A stretch of DNA of 64,000 bases from Cricetomys ansorgei (GCA_026225945.1 JAMJFZ010000818.1:6058501-6122500); one strand, 5' to 3'. Positions 21,090 through 30,699 are shown, counted from the stretch's first letter. Notes: a model not told the origin generated them from the letters alone. Numbers and translations: made by a program.

Positions 21090-21540
21090 GGGAAAACTGA
21101 TGGAGTTTCTCACCATAACACTTCCTGTAAGAAATGCTAAAAATTCTTCAGGTAGAAGGATCATAGACAGGTGAGAAACTCAGATCTACATAGAGTATAC
21201 ATGGACTTAGAGAAGGAATAAATAAAGACAATGAAAGTTTATTCATTTTTTATCCTTAATGTAACAGATAAAAATTTGTTCAAAATAAGAAAAATGGATT
21301 GGATGAAGATAACTCAGAAATAAGTAGAATTCACAATGATAACACTGCAAGGATCTGAGAGAGAAATTGGGAACTCTCTGCTACAGGGAACCTACACTAC
21401 TCATGGTGATATTTGAAGGGGGACATGGGTTGTTTGGAGATATAAATTATAAATTATAAGTCATTTCTTAAAGAAAGCATGACTGACATTCTAACTGGGG
21501 AGAGAAATGTAATCATAGAGTGTCTGTTTACAATCAGAGA
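21090..21540 (+). mobile_element. HAL1/L1M relic, sense, 3' segment
   Basis: AGTTTCTCACCATAACACTT, TGTAAGAAATGCTAAAAATT, TTCAGGTAGAAGGATCATAG and GGTGATATTTGAAGG continue the element left of the RSINE1. Confidence 0.6.
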
Positions 21541-21722
21541 AAGTTGAAAGACAGGAGAAAAAACAGAAGAAAAGAGTCAGAAGAGAAAGGAAAAGAGTGG
21601 AAGTTGGGGAAGGAGACAGGAGAGGAGAGAATGTAACAAGAGAGAAGAGACACATAGAGGAGGCAGGGAGAGAAGAAGATGGGAGGGGAAGGGGAGGGGA
21701 GATTGGAAACAGGAGAGAAAGG
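21540..21722. repeat. Purine-rich tract (GA-rich)
   Basis: Strongly purine plus strand with GGAGAGGAGAGAATG, GAGAGAAGAAGATGGG and GGGGAAGGGGAGGGGAG. The reverse strand is Ser/Leu/Pro-rich in frame only because of composition. Confidence 0.8.
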
Positions 21723-22118
21723 TGTGATGGTTAGTTTTAATTTTGACATAACCTAGAATCACCTGACAAGAGAATTAGTAAGGAATTACCTAGATACGGT
21801 TGACCTGTGGATATGTCCATGGGAGAGTATCTTGACTATTAATGATGTGGGGAACCATAGCCCATTGTGGGTGGCACCATTCCCTAGGCAGGGTATCCTG
21901 AATTGTATCTGAAAGGAGAAAGCTAGCTGAGAGCAAGCAAGCAAGCAAAGACGTATTAATTCTCTAGTCTTGGCTGTGGATGTGATGTGTCTAACTGCTT
22001 GAGTTCCTGCCTTTATTTCTTGGGAATAATGGACTGTAACTTAAAATTGTGGCAGAATAAATGTTTCCTCCCCTCAGCTGCTGATTTGGTCACGGCTCTT
22101 TATCACAGGAACTAGGAA
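21723..22118 (+). mobile_element. MaLR/ERVL-like solo LTR, sense
   Basis: TGTGATGGTTAGTTTTAATT start, ATCACCTGACAAGAGAATTA, AGCCCATTGTGGGTGGCACC, CTGGACTGT-like TGGACTGTAACTTAAAATTG, GAATAAATGTTTCCTCCCC and CTTTATCACAGGAACTAGG. This is the sense form of the family found antisense elsewhere in the window. Confidence 0.7.
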
Positions 22119-22139
22119 ATAGTTTTGTGTGTTTTTATC

Positions 22140-22298
22140 ACACAAGACTAGGAAGAAAGGAAAAGAAGAAGAAGGGGGAAAGGAAAGGAAGGAGGAATAG
22201 GAGAGGGGAATAAAAGAGGGAGGAAATGGAAAGGAAAGAGGGAAAGGGAAGAGAAGGGGAGGGCAGAGAAGGGGAGGAAAGGGAAGGGAAGGATTCTA
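22140..22298. repeat. Purine-rich tract (GGAAA/GGGA)
   Basis: Nearly all purine, with GGAAAGGAAAGGAAG, GAAAGAGGGAAAGGG and GAGAAGGGGAGGGCAG. It lies just downstream of the LTR, mirroring the tract upstream of it. Confidence 0.85.
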
Positions 22299-22431
22299 AA
22301 TTGGAAACAGCTACAAACATGGTAGATACTAAGCCAATGTTTAAAAGTTCAATTTGTCTCTCTCACGAAATCTCCTGAGTCACAGTTAATTACTCTCATT
22401 AATATCTCCTTTTCACTCTTCTCCAGAAACA

Positions 22432-22456
22432 CACACACACACACACACACACACAT
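22432..22456. repeat. (CA)n microsatellite
   Basis: About 12 uninterrupted CA units. Confidence 0.9.
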
Positions 22457-22910
22457 CATACACTAGCACATTACAATTCTTTCATAACTTTGCTTTGCTT
22501 TCTTAACTTAAGCTTATTTTCTGGAAATTATGCCAGCTGGGTTCTTAGATTCCTTTTCACTGTCTATGGCCACACAGTCTGCTCCCAGAAGTGAAGCAGG
22601 TTGGGCTTGGTTCGTACTTGGGTGGGGGATTCTCCTCCCTGTTGATACAGCTGTATCTCAGTCGCTTGCATGGAGCTATCAGTATGTATTTACTCAGTCA
22701 TATTTTGCTATTATAACTATCTTACTCATATATTGTCTCATACTTCATATATCTTCCGAATAAATTCTTCACGGTGATTGATAGGGTCAAAGGCAACTGC
22801 TTTATTGTTGGTTGGGTACCTCCAGAATCCCACTATCCCACTTTGTTCCATGATCAGGGATGTCTAAATGTCAAGAAAGACTTACATGGCACCTCTCTAT
22901 TGAAGTGTCC
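22457..22910. other. Unassigned sequence
   Basis: About 450 bases, AT-rich, with no recognised element. Confidence 0.45.
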
Positions 22911-22913
22911 AGG

Positions 22914-23027
22914 TCTTCTTTTTCTCTCCTCCTCCTCCTCCTCCTCCTCCCTCCTCCTCCTCCTCCTCCTCCTCCTCCTCCTCTTCTTCTTCTTCTTCTT
23001 CTTCTACTACTACTACTTCTACTTCTT
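22914..23027. repeat. (TCC)n(TTC)n pyrimidine tract
   Basis: An unbroken pyrimidine run at 22914-23005 (92 nt): (TCC)n with a one-base slip near 22951, then (TTC)n; TAC/TTC triplets follow to 23027. Such triplet purine/pyrimidine tracts can adopt triplex DNA. Confidence 0.95.
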
Positions 23028-23049
23028 CATTTCTTATTTTTATTTTACA

Positions 23050-23402
23050 AGTTAAAAGGTATGTGTTTGGTGACAAAATAATTGTCACAAAGAACTTGAG
23101 GGCAGAAGGATTTATTTTGGCTCACAGTTTCAAAGGGTTTGAGCCATCATGGGGTGAGGGCATGTCAGAAAGAAGCAGTTTATTTACAGTGGGTTTGAAG
23201 AAGAGAAAGGGCTCTACCTGCATTCAGGTGACTTTATTTACTTACTCATATTTCATCCAACCCTATAGCCCATGGTATGGTACTACCCACATTCAGGTAG
23301 GTGTTTCCAGGTAGGTAATCCTCTCCAGTAATACCATCATACACAAGCCTGCAGGTGTGCCTCACCAAGTCGAGTTGACAGTGAAGATTAACCATCACGG
23401 TA
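23050..23402 (-). mobile_element. MaLR/ERVL-like solo LTR, antisense
   Basis: GAAGGATTTATTTTGGCTCA, AAGTCGAGTTGACAGTGAAG and ATTAACCATCACG close the copy at the reverse of the TGTGATGGTTAAT start. Confidence 0.65.
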
Positions 23403-23429
23403 GTTTTCATTTCTAGTCTTGAAGTGGCT

Positions 23430-23725
23430 TTAGTTCTATGCTTCTTATTAAGAGAAAGGTTGCAGGAGAGTGGGGTGAAGCAGAGAGGCTCACACCATTC
23501 AGGCCAGGAAGCAGATGGAGAGAATGCTTGCTCTAGCTGGCTTCCTCCCTCCCCTTTCTTACACCCAAGTCCCTAGCACTCAGGTTGGAGCTCTCCACCC
23601 TCTGGGTGAGCTTACCCCTCATTACCTGTCTGGAGACACCTTCATAGACACATCTAGACTTGTACTAACCTCCCAGGTGTTTCACAAACCTATCGAGTTG
23701 ACAGCCAAGTTCAACTATAGAAACT
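23430..23725 (-). mobile_element. Second MaLR/ERVL-like LTR fragment, antisense
   Basis: CCAGGAAGCAGATGGAGAG, CCTCATTACCTGTCTGGAGA and CTATCGAGTTGACAGCCAAG match the same family. It follows the previous copy in the same orientation. Confidence 0.5.
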
Positions 23726-23857
23726 TCCCTTCACAGTCATTGCTAGTGTTTGTGTTTTGAATCCACTTCGAATCTACTTTAGTTTATCGTGTGAAGACCA
23801 GATCCTGTTGTTGTTTTATGACAAATATCAGAGAATCATTAATTAAGTAGTTTATCT

Positions 23858-24098
23858 TGGCCAGCAAGATGGTCCAGCAGGTAAAGGCACTTGCCATCAA
23901 GACAGATGAACTTAGTTTGATTCCTCAGGACCTACAGAGTAGGAGAGAACTGACTCCTGAAAGGTGTCCTCTGACTTCCACACAGGAGTTGTGGTATTTG
24001 CACACCCACTCATATCCATACACACACAAACACACACATATACACATATACATACACATACACACACATACACACACACACATACACACACACATACA

Positions 24099-24140
<42 letters not shown>

Positions 24141-24155
24141 CACACACACACAGTT
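23858..24155 (+). mobile_element. B3-type SINE with long (CA)n tail
   Basis: GGCCAGCAAGATGGTCCAGC, AGGTAAAGGCACTTGCCATC, AGTTTGATTCCTCAGGACC (B-box), GTCCTCTGACTTCCACAC, then a CA/CATA repeat at 24015-24153. The His/Thr-rich and Cys/Val-rich frames come from that tail. Confidence 0.75.
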
Positions 24156-24354
24156 GAATGAAGGTAATAAGAATGTTTTAATCTCTTAATACAGAGGCAG
24201 AGCCATATGCTTTAATATCTGAAGAGGCACTTACGTTTGTCTCCCATTTGACATGGTTTTCCTCTTTTCTGTGTGTTTGTCTTTTCACTTGAATATTCAA
24301 ATCAACTTGTCTAAAAACAGAAAAAGAAGCTGATATTTTAAAATACTTTAAATT

Positions 24355-24535
24355 TTACTTATTGTGTGTGTGTGTGTGTGTATGTGTGTGTGTGTATTAA
24401 TGTCATAGTACACATGGGGAAGCCATAGGACAGCTTGAAGGATTCAGTCCTCTCCTACCCGGGGATTGAACTCATGTCGTTGATTTTTGTGGCAAGTGCT
24501 TTTACCCCGCAGAGCCATCTTGCTGGCCCAAAGTT
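24355..24535 (-). mobile_element. B2/B3-type SINE, antisense
   Basis: (GT)n near 24363, GGGGATTGAACTCATGTCGT (reverse B-box), GCAAGTGCTTTTACCCCGCA and AGAGCCATCTTGCTGGCCC (reverse head). Confidence 0.75.
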
Positions 24536-24950
24536 GCTATTTTTATAAATCATATGAAGTTCACATTTTTTTAAAAGATGTTGAGCTGTCTTGATAACAA
24601 ACGAGAAATGTCTATCTACTCAAGTTTATTTTTGTGGAAAGACTGAATCCTTAGTTACAAATTATACATTTTGTGCCCAGTAGGTTAAATACAAATAAAT
24701 CCACACGTAGGCAATGTTAGTAAAACTGGAGAATATTGGAGATAATCAGGGGAAAGTTTATGAGCTGTAAAAGCAAAGACACTGAAGGCATGTGAAGCAA
24801 CAACAGGACAACAAACATCAAACCAGCACGTGACGGAAGGAACCGTAAAGTTGCTGCAGAAGAACAATTGTCAGGAACAGCTCCACACCCAGATGAGCTA
24901 GCACTGGAGCGCGGGGACCAGGTAAGGCTATTTCAGTGTTTAAAAAAAAA
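24536..24950. other. Unassigned sequence
   Basis: About 400 bases with no recognised element. Confidence 0.45.
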
Positions 24951-25075
24951 AGTGACGGGCAGAGGCAGGTAGATCTCAGAGTTCAAGGCCAGCCTGGTCT
25001 ACCGAGTGAGATCCGGGACAGCCAGGACTACAGAGAGAAATCCTGTCTCAAAAAAAAAAAAAATAAACAAATAAA
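24950..25075 (+). mobile_element. B1 SINE, sense, 5' truncated
   Basis: CGGGCAGAGGCAGGTAGATC, GAGTTCAAGGCCAGCCTGG, CAGCCAGGACTACAGAGAG and ATCCTGTCTCAAAAAAAAA. It keeps the muroid B1 internal pattern and a clear A-tail. Confidence 0.9.
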
Positions 25076-25244
25076 TGAAAAGAAGTGAAGATTTTATGTC
25101 CAGGTGACTCTCTCCTAAGAGAACTACACACAGGGTGCGCTTCAGCAGCAAAAGTAATGCACTCCAATGAGGGGACAGGAAACATGGAAAGAAACTGCGC
25201 CATTACATATGACGCAAGTCTTGTGTGGAGGAGGGGGTAGGACA

Positions 25245-25535
25245 GATACACACACGCATATGTGGAGGTCAGAGGTCTACCTCGGGTGTCTTACACTCTC
25301 CAGCTTATATCTTTTAAGATAAGATCTCTCATTGAACTGCAGCTCCCCATTTCACTGGTCTGGCTAACCAGCAAATCCCTGAGACCCACTTCTCTCCTTT
25401 CCCCAGCACTGGGGCTATTGGTGAGCATTGCCACGCCCGGCTTTTTTCTGTGTGTTTGATTGCTGCAAACTGAACTCAGGTCTTCATGTGCACCAAGTGC
25501 TTTACCCTCTGTGTCGTCTCAAGCAGCCTGGCAAA
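25245..25535 (-). mobile_element. RSINE1-type SINE, antisense
   Basis: GGTCAGAGGTCTACCTCGGG, TCTCTCATTGAACTGCAGC, GGTCTGGCTAACCAGCAAAT, AACTGAACTCAGGTCTTCAT (reverse B-box) and GTGCTTTACCCTCTGTGTCG. Confidence 0.75.
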
Positions 25536-25539
25536 TCTT

Positions 25540-26030
25540 AATCATCAACTTTGAAACCCACTCTTACAAAGACAGCCTTAAATTCTGCAGAGAAGAAAGA
25601 AAGCATGGAAAACGAAAAGGAAGGGACAAAATTTGCTGTCTCTCTTCTTGCTTAAAGGAGGAACAGGGACACCATACGACTTCAGGTTCACGAGGACCAG
25701 TGGAAGAACATGAATGATTGTCACTTCCAAAACAGTAGAAGAAAGAAGAGATGATAGAGAAAACATTGTGAGCCCACAGAATAAGGAAAAGAGGAAGGAA
25801 GACATAGCAAATAGGAAAATACAAAGTAAGACGATAGAATGAAATTAAATCAAATTAGAAAGGACCTACAACCACAAAAAAATGTAATTCGGTTAAACTG
25901 GCCTTTTATGTATCAAATTGGATTGGATTTAGGGTACTATTATACACTGCTTATAAGAGTGCACAGTAAAGATCAAAGTTACTTACTTGCATGCTGTAGA
26001 TTTTGCTTTTCTTACTCTCGGAACAAGGAT
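25540..26030. other. Unassigned sequence
   Basis: About 490 bases, purine-rich on the plus strand near 25590-25810. No element or exon recognised. Confidence 0.4.
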
Positions 26031-26034
26031 TTAC

Positions 26035-26135
26035 ATCTGTCTGTCCGTCTTTGGAGACAGCATCTATGTTCCCCAGGCTGTCTCAGCCTCCTAAGTGCTG
26101 GGATTACAGCTGTGTACCACAACCCCCAGTTTGGT
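26035..26135 (-). mobile_element. B1-like SINE fragment, antisense
   Basis: GTTCCCCAGGCTGTCTCAGC, CTCCTAAGTGCTGGGATTAC and AGCTGTGTACCACAACC. Confidence 0.6.
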
Positions 26136-26344
26136 GCTTGGTGGAAAACATTTTATCCAATATGCCCGTCGTACTAGTTTTTGTGGTTGGTAGGACAGTG
26201 TAATTGGTGTTTCTGCAGAGATGGCCTTTTTCTGCTTTGACCAGCCTTGAATGATTTTAGGAGACTGAAGAAAGATCCTCAAGGCTCTCCACTAGAGGCC
26301 TCCAACTTCTTTTCTTTGCTGTTTGTTTTGTATTTGTATGCCCA

Positions 26345-26965
26345 CTATGTGTGTATGCTCAGTGTGTGTGTGTGTGTGTATGTGTGTGTGTGTGTTTGTA
26401 TGCCCAGTGTATGTACATGTTTGTATACCCAGTGTGTGTATGTGTGTGTGTGTTTGTATGCCCAGTGTGTGTGTGCATTTCTATGCCTAGTGTGTACATG
26501 TGTGAGTGTGTTTGTAGGCCCAGTACGTGTGCATTTATGCACAGTGTGTGTACATGTGTGTGTTTGTATAATCAATGTGTGTGTATGTGTGTTTGTATTC
26601 ACAGTGTGTGTATGTTTGTATGTATGTGCATGTGTGTGTGTTTCTATGCCTAATGTGTATATGTGAGTATGTGTGTGTTTGCCCAGTATGTATGTTTGTT
26701 TGCCCAGAGTGTGTGTTTATATGCAAGTATGTGTGTTTGTTTGCCCAGTGTGTGTGTGTGTGTGTGTGTTTGCATGCCCAGTGTGTATATATTTGTATGT
26801 GTGTTCATGTGTGTGTTTGCATGCCTAGTGTGTATATGTGTGTATGTGTGTGTTTATACGCCCAATATGTGTGTTTTTTATACCCAGTGTGTATGTGCTT
26901 GTATGCCCAATGTGTGTGTATGTGTGCATGTGTGTGTTTGTGTGCCCAATGTGTGTGTGTGTGCA
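26345..26965. repeat. TG-rich minisatellite with GCCCAGTG spacers
   Basis: About 20 units of TTTGTATGCCCAGTGTGTG followed by a variable (TG)n run. Spacer cores (CCCAGTG, CCTAGTG, CCCAATG) lie 21-46 bases apart, from about 26341 to 26944. Because TG/TA/TT words rarely make stops, frames of 139 and 168 codons stay open with Cys/Val/Met bias. These are not genes. Confidence 0.9.
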
Positions 26966-27247
26966 CGCAAGCACATGCTCGCGCCTGTAGAGGGCAGAGG
27001 GCCTGTCAATCCTCGGGTGCCACCACCTTGTTTTGTTTGGACCATGTCTCTCAGTGGCCTAGAACCTGCCAACTAGGCTAAGCTAGCTGGCCAGCAATCC
27101 CAGAACCCACACATCTCCTCTCCTCCAGTGGTCAGATTACAAGCCTGAACCATAATGCCTGCCTCTTTACCTGTGCTCTGGGGATTGAACTCAGGTCCTC
27201 ATCCATGCGAGGCAAGTACTTTCCGGAGCTAGCCATCTCCCGAAGTC
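26966..27247 (-). mobile_element. RSINE1-type SINE, antisense
   Basis: CCTGTAGAGGGCAGAGGGCC, GTCAATCCTCGGGTGCCACC, AAGCTAGCTGGCCAGCAATC, TGGGGATTGAACTCAGGTCC (reverse B-box) and AGCTAGCCATCTCCCGAAG. The TG minisatellite occupies the position of its CA-rich 3' tail and probably grew from it. Confidence 0.75.
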
Positions 27248-27249
27248 CC

Positions 27250-28300
27250 CGCCAACCAAGTTGCAATCTCACCTGGCCGTTCTCTCAATCACGCTTCCAT
27301 TTCCCCCGTTTGGCCCAGACGTTTCAACACCTGCAAGGGTTTTGACCTCCATGATTCAGTGAGAATTCTTGCTAACAGCGGACTTTCTGTAAAATCTCAA
27401 GCAATGATCCCTCCTTGCAAAGTCAGAGAACAAAAACCATCAGGCCCTCCGCAAGCCCCGCATTCCTGTGGCTAAATCAGCACCGCACACCTCCCGCACT
27501 GAGAACGCCTTTATGCCTGTTCCTCTATTTTTATTTACCTTTTTTTTTTTTTTTTCCTTTTGCAGTAATTGAGAAATAAAGGTTCTGAGCACAGGAACTA
27601 CATGGGAACAAAAGCCATCACTGAGCACCAGTCTCTCCATGAGGGTGAACCATAACCTTCTTTCGATGTTTGTGCAGCACCTGGGCAGGGCATGCCACAG
27701 ACCCGCCTGTCTCTTTCAGCGGGTACTAGAATCATTAATTACATGAGCATGACTTCCACTGGAGACTATTTTATTTTAGCTGACAATCACATGCATACAC
27801 AGATATGTCTTATGACACAGTCAAATGTGGTTTTATTTAGAACACGTTATTTATATCTTGGGTGATTTCACTCCTAAGAAACTGAGGAAGAGAATGGGAG
27901 GCATGAGGGGCGTGCACAGGAGAGGTGCATCGCATCGTTTTTTCTTTTTCATCAAAAGGGAAAGAGGCCAGCACCCTGGCTGTCTCCCCAAGCTATGGTA
28001 GAATTGAGATGCACCGGAGAGTAGTCAAGGGCGTGCTGGAGGCAGACAGGGAGCCAAGGGCAAAGCCAAGGTTAGGGGCAGAGTGGGCTGGTTTCCTGTG
28101 GTGGGTCAGGTCTTCCTTCGACCTTCTTTCCAAGGTTGGGAGTGGCTCTGAGTTCAGAGTGTGCAGAGGAAACAGCCCGAGTGAAGTGTTTCAGAATCAG
28201 CCGGCTATCTCTGGATGAATAATAAAAATAATGCCTAAATATCACCAAGAGTTTTGTTACACGCTGGACACTTTCCAACCTGATCTTGCTTCATCTTTTA
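27250..28300. other. Unassigned, low-repeat sequence
   Basis: About 1 kb with little recognisable repeat. A T run followed by CCTTTTGCAG at 27541-27566 resembles a splice acceptor and is followed by an AATAAA, but no donor or protein homology was seen. Confidence 0.4.
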
Positions 28301-28309
28301 CTTCGCTTT

Positions 28310-28440
28310 GAAGTACATATCGATATTATCTCCATTTTTATGAATAAGAAAACTGAGACTTAAAGAGGTTAATATTTGCTCCAAGTGCCCCAGCTGGGCA
28401 TGGCAGAGCTAGGTCCTGAGCCATGGCTGGGGTTGACTTT
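28310..28440 (-). mobile_element. MIR relic, antisense
   Basis: ATTATCTCCATTTTTATGAA, AAGAAAACTGAGACTTAAAG, AGGTTAATATTTGCTCCAAG and GGCAGAGCTAGGTCCTGAG match the reverse MIR core. Confidence 0.8.
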
Positions 28441-28483
28441 CTCTGTTAATATTCATTTTAATATTCCTAGTATAATAGTCATT

Positions 28484-28515
28484 ATATTATAATATAATTA
28501 ATTATATTATAATAT
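28484..28515. repeat. 32-bp perfect AT-only palindrome
   Basis: Left arm 28484-28499 and right arm 28500-28515 are exact reverse complements, centred on AATT|AATT with no spacer. Built only of A and T. Checked base by base; the next outer pair does not match. Confidence 0.95.
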
Positions 28516-28534
28516 TTATTAATACTCATATTCC

Positions 28535-28588
28535 TTCTTTTCTTTCTTTCTTTGTTTCTTTGTTTGTTTGTTTGTTTCTTTCTTTCAT
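28535..28588. repeat. (TTTC)n/(TTTG)n microsatellite
   Basis: TTCTTTCTTTC then TTTGTTTGTTTG then TTTCTTTC tetranucleotides, close to the palindrome and the 52-bp array. Confidence 0.85.
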
Positions 28589-28639
28589 ATGTATATACGA
28601 CATAGTCTCATGTAGTCCACATGCTTTTAGCATTGACCC

Positions 28640-29325
28640 AGGCCCCCAGCCCCTCACTGAGGGATTCTAGGCAGGGGCTCTACCACTGAGCCACACCCCA
28701 GCCCCTCACTGGGGGATTCTAGGCAGGGGCTCTACCACTGAGCCACACCCCAGCCCCTCACTGGGGGATCCTAGGCAGGCCCTCTACCACTGAGCCACAC
28801 CCCAGCCCCTCACTGAGGGATTCTAGGCAGGGGCTCTACCACTGAGCCACACCCCAGCCCCTCACTGGGGGATCCTAGGCAGGCCCTCTACCACTGAGCC
28901 ACACCCCAGCCCCTCACTGAGGGATTCTAGGCAGGGGCTCTACCACTGAGCCACACCCCAGCCCCTCACTGGGGGATCCTAGGCAGGCCCTCTACCACTG
29001 AGCCACACCCCAGCCCCTCACTGGGGGATTCTAGGCAGGGGCTCTACCACTGAGCCACACTCCAGCCCCTCACTGGGGGATTCTAGGCAGGGGCTCTACC
29101 ACTGAGCCACACCCCAGCCCCTCACTGGGGGATTCTAGGCAGGTGCTCTACCACTGAGCCACACCCCAGCCCCTCACTGGGGGATTCTAGGCAGGAGCTC
29201 TACCACTGAGTCACACCCCAGGCCTTCACTGGGGGATTCTAGGCAGGGGCTCTACCACTGAGCCACACCCCAGCCCCTCACTGGGGGATTCTAGGCAGGT
29301 GCTCTACCACTGAGCCACATCCCAG
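28640..29325 (-). repeat. 52-bp A-box minisatellite, 13 units
   Basis: TACCACTGAG occurs at 28681, 28733, 28785 and then every 52 bases to 29305, with no length variant. Read on the minus strand, each unit holds GGCTCAGTGGTAGAGC (A-box region of ID/B4 SINEs), CTGCCTAGAATCCCCCAG, and a GTGAGGGGCTGGGG join to the next unit; the ID B-box segment is missing. Units 3, 5 and 7 share the variant GATCCTAGGCAGGCCC and alternate with units 4 and 6, giving a local 104-bp dimer. The B1-like monomer adjoins the right end. Confidence 0.97.
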
Positions 29326-29462
29326 ATCTCCTTTCACTTTTTATGATGAAAGAATGTTTTAGTACACACTCCTGGCCCAGCTGTCCTTGAACTTACTCTG
29401 CTCTACTCTGAACTTCAGAGTAGCTGGGATTACAGACCTGTGGCAGTATGCCTGGCTCAGTT
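29326..29462 (-). mobile_element. B1-like monomer of the dimeric SINE, antisense
   Basis: GGCCCAGCTGTCCTTGAACT, CAGAGTAGCTGGGATTACAG and ACCTGTGGCAGTATGCCTGG are reverse B1-like. With the ID-derived array on its 3' side (minus strand), it makes a B1+ID dimer whose ID half has expanded. Confidence 0.7.
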
Positions 29463-29534
29463 TTGTCTATTTTCCATTAATACTTATTTAGTCAATGTTT
29501 TATATGTAGCTTCCCCACCCTCCCCTTTTATGTT

Positions 29535-29638
29535 ATGGTCTTTCAGTGTAACTCAGGCTGGCCTCAAACTCACCATCCTTCTGCCTCAGCCCCCTGAACG
29601 CTGCGACTGCAATCCTGTGCCACCTGGCTGGCAACCTT
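29535..29638 (-). mobile_element. B1-like SINE, antisense
   Basis: TGGTCTTTCAGTGTAACTCA, GGCTGGCCTCAAACTCACCA and TTCTGCCTCAGCCCCCTGAA follow reverse B1. Confidence 0.6.
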
Positions 29639-29639
29639 A

Positions 29640-29790
29640 TTCATACACATGATCTCATTCACCCTTCCAAGTGCCCTACCAGGCAGATACTTTAAGACCC
29701 ACTTTTTAGTGGGGAAGCCAGGGCCTAACACTGGAAGCTGCCACACACCAAAGTTTGCACAGCCATTCAGCACTTAATGGTGGTGGTGGG
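29640..29790 (-). mobile_element. MIR relic, antisense
   Basis: ACCAGGCAGATACTTTAAGA, CCCACTTTTTAGTGGGGAAG and GCACAGCCATTCAGCAC match the reverse MIR order. Confidence 0.55.
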
Positions 29791-29849
29791 GGGGTTTACC
29801 CAATCGGAGAGTAGTGCTCAACGTTTAGCCATAACACACCCCTGACATA

Positions 29850-29950
29850 AGATTTAGAGATGGCAGAGCGTGAGGGTACAAGCCTGTGATCTCAGCACTA
29901 AGGAGGTTGACAAGGGCCACACAACAAGAACCTGTCTCAAAAAGAAGGAA
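29850..29950 (+). mobile_element. B1-like SINE fragment, sense
   Basis: GGCAGAGCGTGAGGGTACAA, GCCTGTGATCTCAGCACTAA, GGAGGTTGACAAGGG and ACCTGTCTCAAAAAGAAGG. Confidence 0.6.
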
Positions 29951-29999
29951 GGATAAAGAAAAAAGAAAAGACAGAAAAATGAGTTACAAATGATGTCGG

Positions 30000-30065
30000 T
30001 TTAAGGCACGCTCCCAGAGCCCAGCACACAGTAGGGCTCATTTATTGGTAAGTTTTCACACTGGC
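30000..30065 (+). mobile_element. MIR 3' end relic
   Basis: GAGCCCAGCACACAGTAGGG and CTCATTTATTGG match the MIR 3' end (CTGGCACATAGTAGG...CTCAATAAATG). Confidence 0.45.
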
Positions 30066-30269
30066 CTTTTCCATTTTGCAGTGAACTCTAAAATCACAGT
30101 ACCCCCGGTTAAAGGGGCTTTAAAGGGAGATGGCTTGCTTGCAGAGAGAGGTTGATCTGATGGGCACCTCATCTTATTTTATTGATTGATTGGTTGAGTG
30201 ATTGCTTTGTTGTTGCTGTTCTTCATTTGTTTGTGTGCATTAATTTTTTGTTTTATTTTTTGATTTTTA

Positions 30270-30405
30270 TTCTGTTTCATTTTTTTAAGATCGTATAGCC
30301 TCCAACTCAGTATGTAGCCAAGGATGCCCTTGAATTCTTGGACTTCCTGCCTCTGTCTCCAAGTGTTAGGTTTGCAGGTGTGTGTCCCCACACTCTGTTT
30401 AATCC
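30270..30405 (-). mobile_element. Old B1-like SINE, antisense
   Basis: AGTATGTAGCCAAGGATGCC, CTTGAATTCTTGGACTTCCT and GCCTCTGTCTCCAAGTG, then GGTTTGCAGGTGTGTG. Confidence 0.5.
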
Positions 30406-30699
30406 TATTTTAGTACAAGTACCTCTAAAAACTACCCCGAATCTGGAAATCTGTTCCGCTAGACTGCCCCAATTTCTTGCACAATAGCTATCTTAATGGA
30501 ATCTCAAGTTCATTGACTTTGAGAGCCTCTTAAAAGGAAAGGGACCTGTACTCACAATGCTGATGTTGAGATGGCTTGTGGGTTGAGGGTGATCCAGGGG
30601 TCAGTGGTCCTTCCTGCAGTGATGTTCTGGGAAGCAGACACACCTATTCGCCTTCTTCAAGGCGCATCAGTCCGTGTATGAATGTGTGGCTGTATGTGT

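Noticed and set aside
22138..22320. Ser/Leu/Pro-rich minus-strand frame
   Set aside because: It is the translation of a polypyrimidine strand, with no other support.
26247..27081. Overlapping 139-, 137- and 168-codon open frames rich in Cys, Val and Met
   Set aside because: They follow the TG-rich minisatellite, exist in several frames at once and end in an antisense SINE. Composition explains them.
27541..27580. Splice-acceptor-like T tract with CCTTTTGCAG, followed by AATAAA
   Set aside because: No partner donor, branch context or protein homology could be shown, and T runs are common here.
28484..28515. Replication origin or hairpin terminator from the AT palindrome
   Set aside because: Mammalian origins are not defined by such motifs, and intrinsic terminators are bacterial; only the palindrome itself is supported.
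28640..29325. CRISPR-like array
   Set aside because: Units are contiguous 52-bp tandem copies with no unique spacers, in a rodent nuclear genome.
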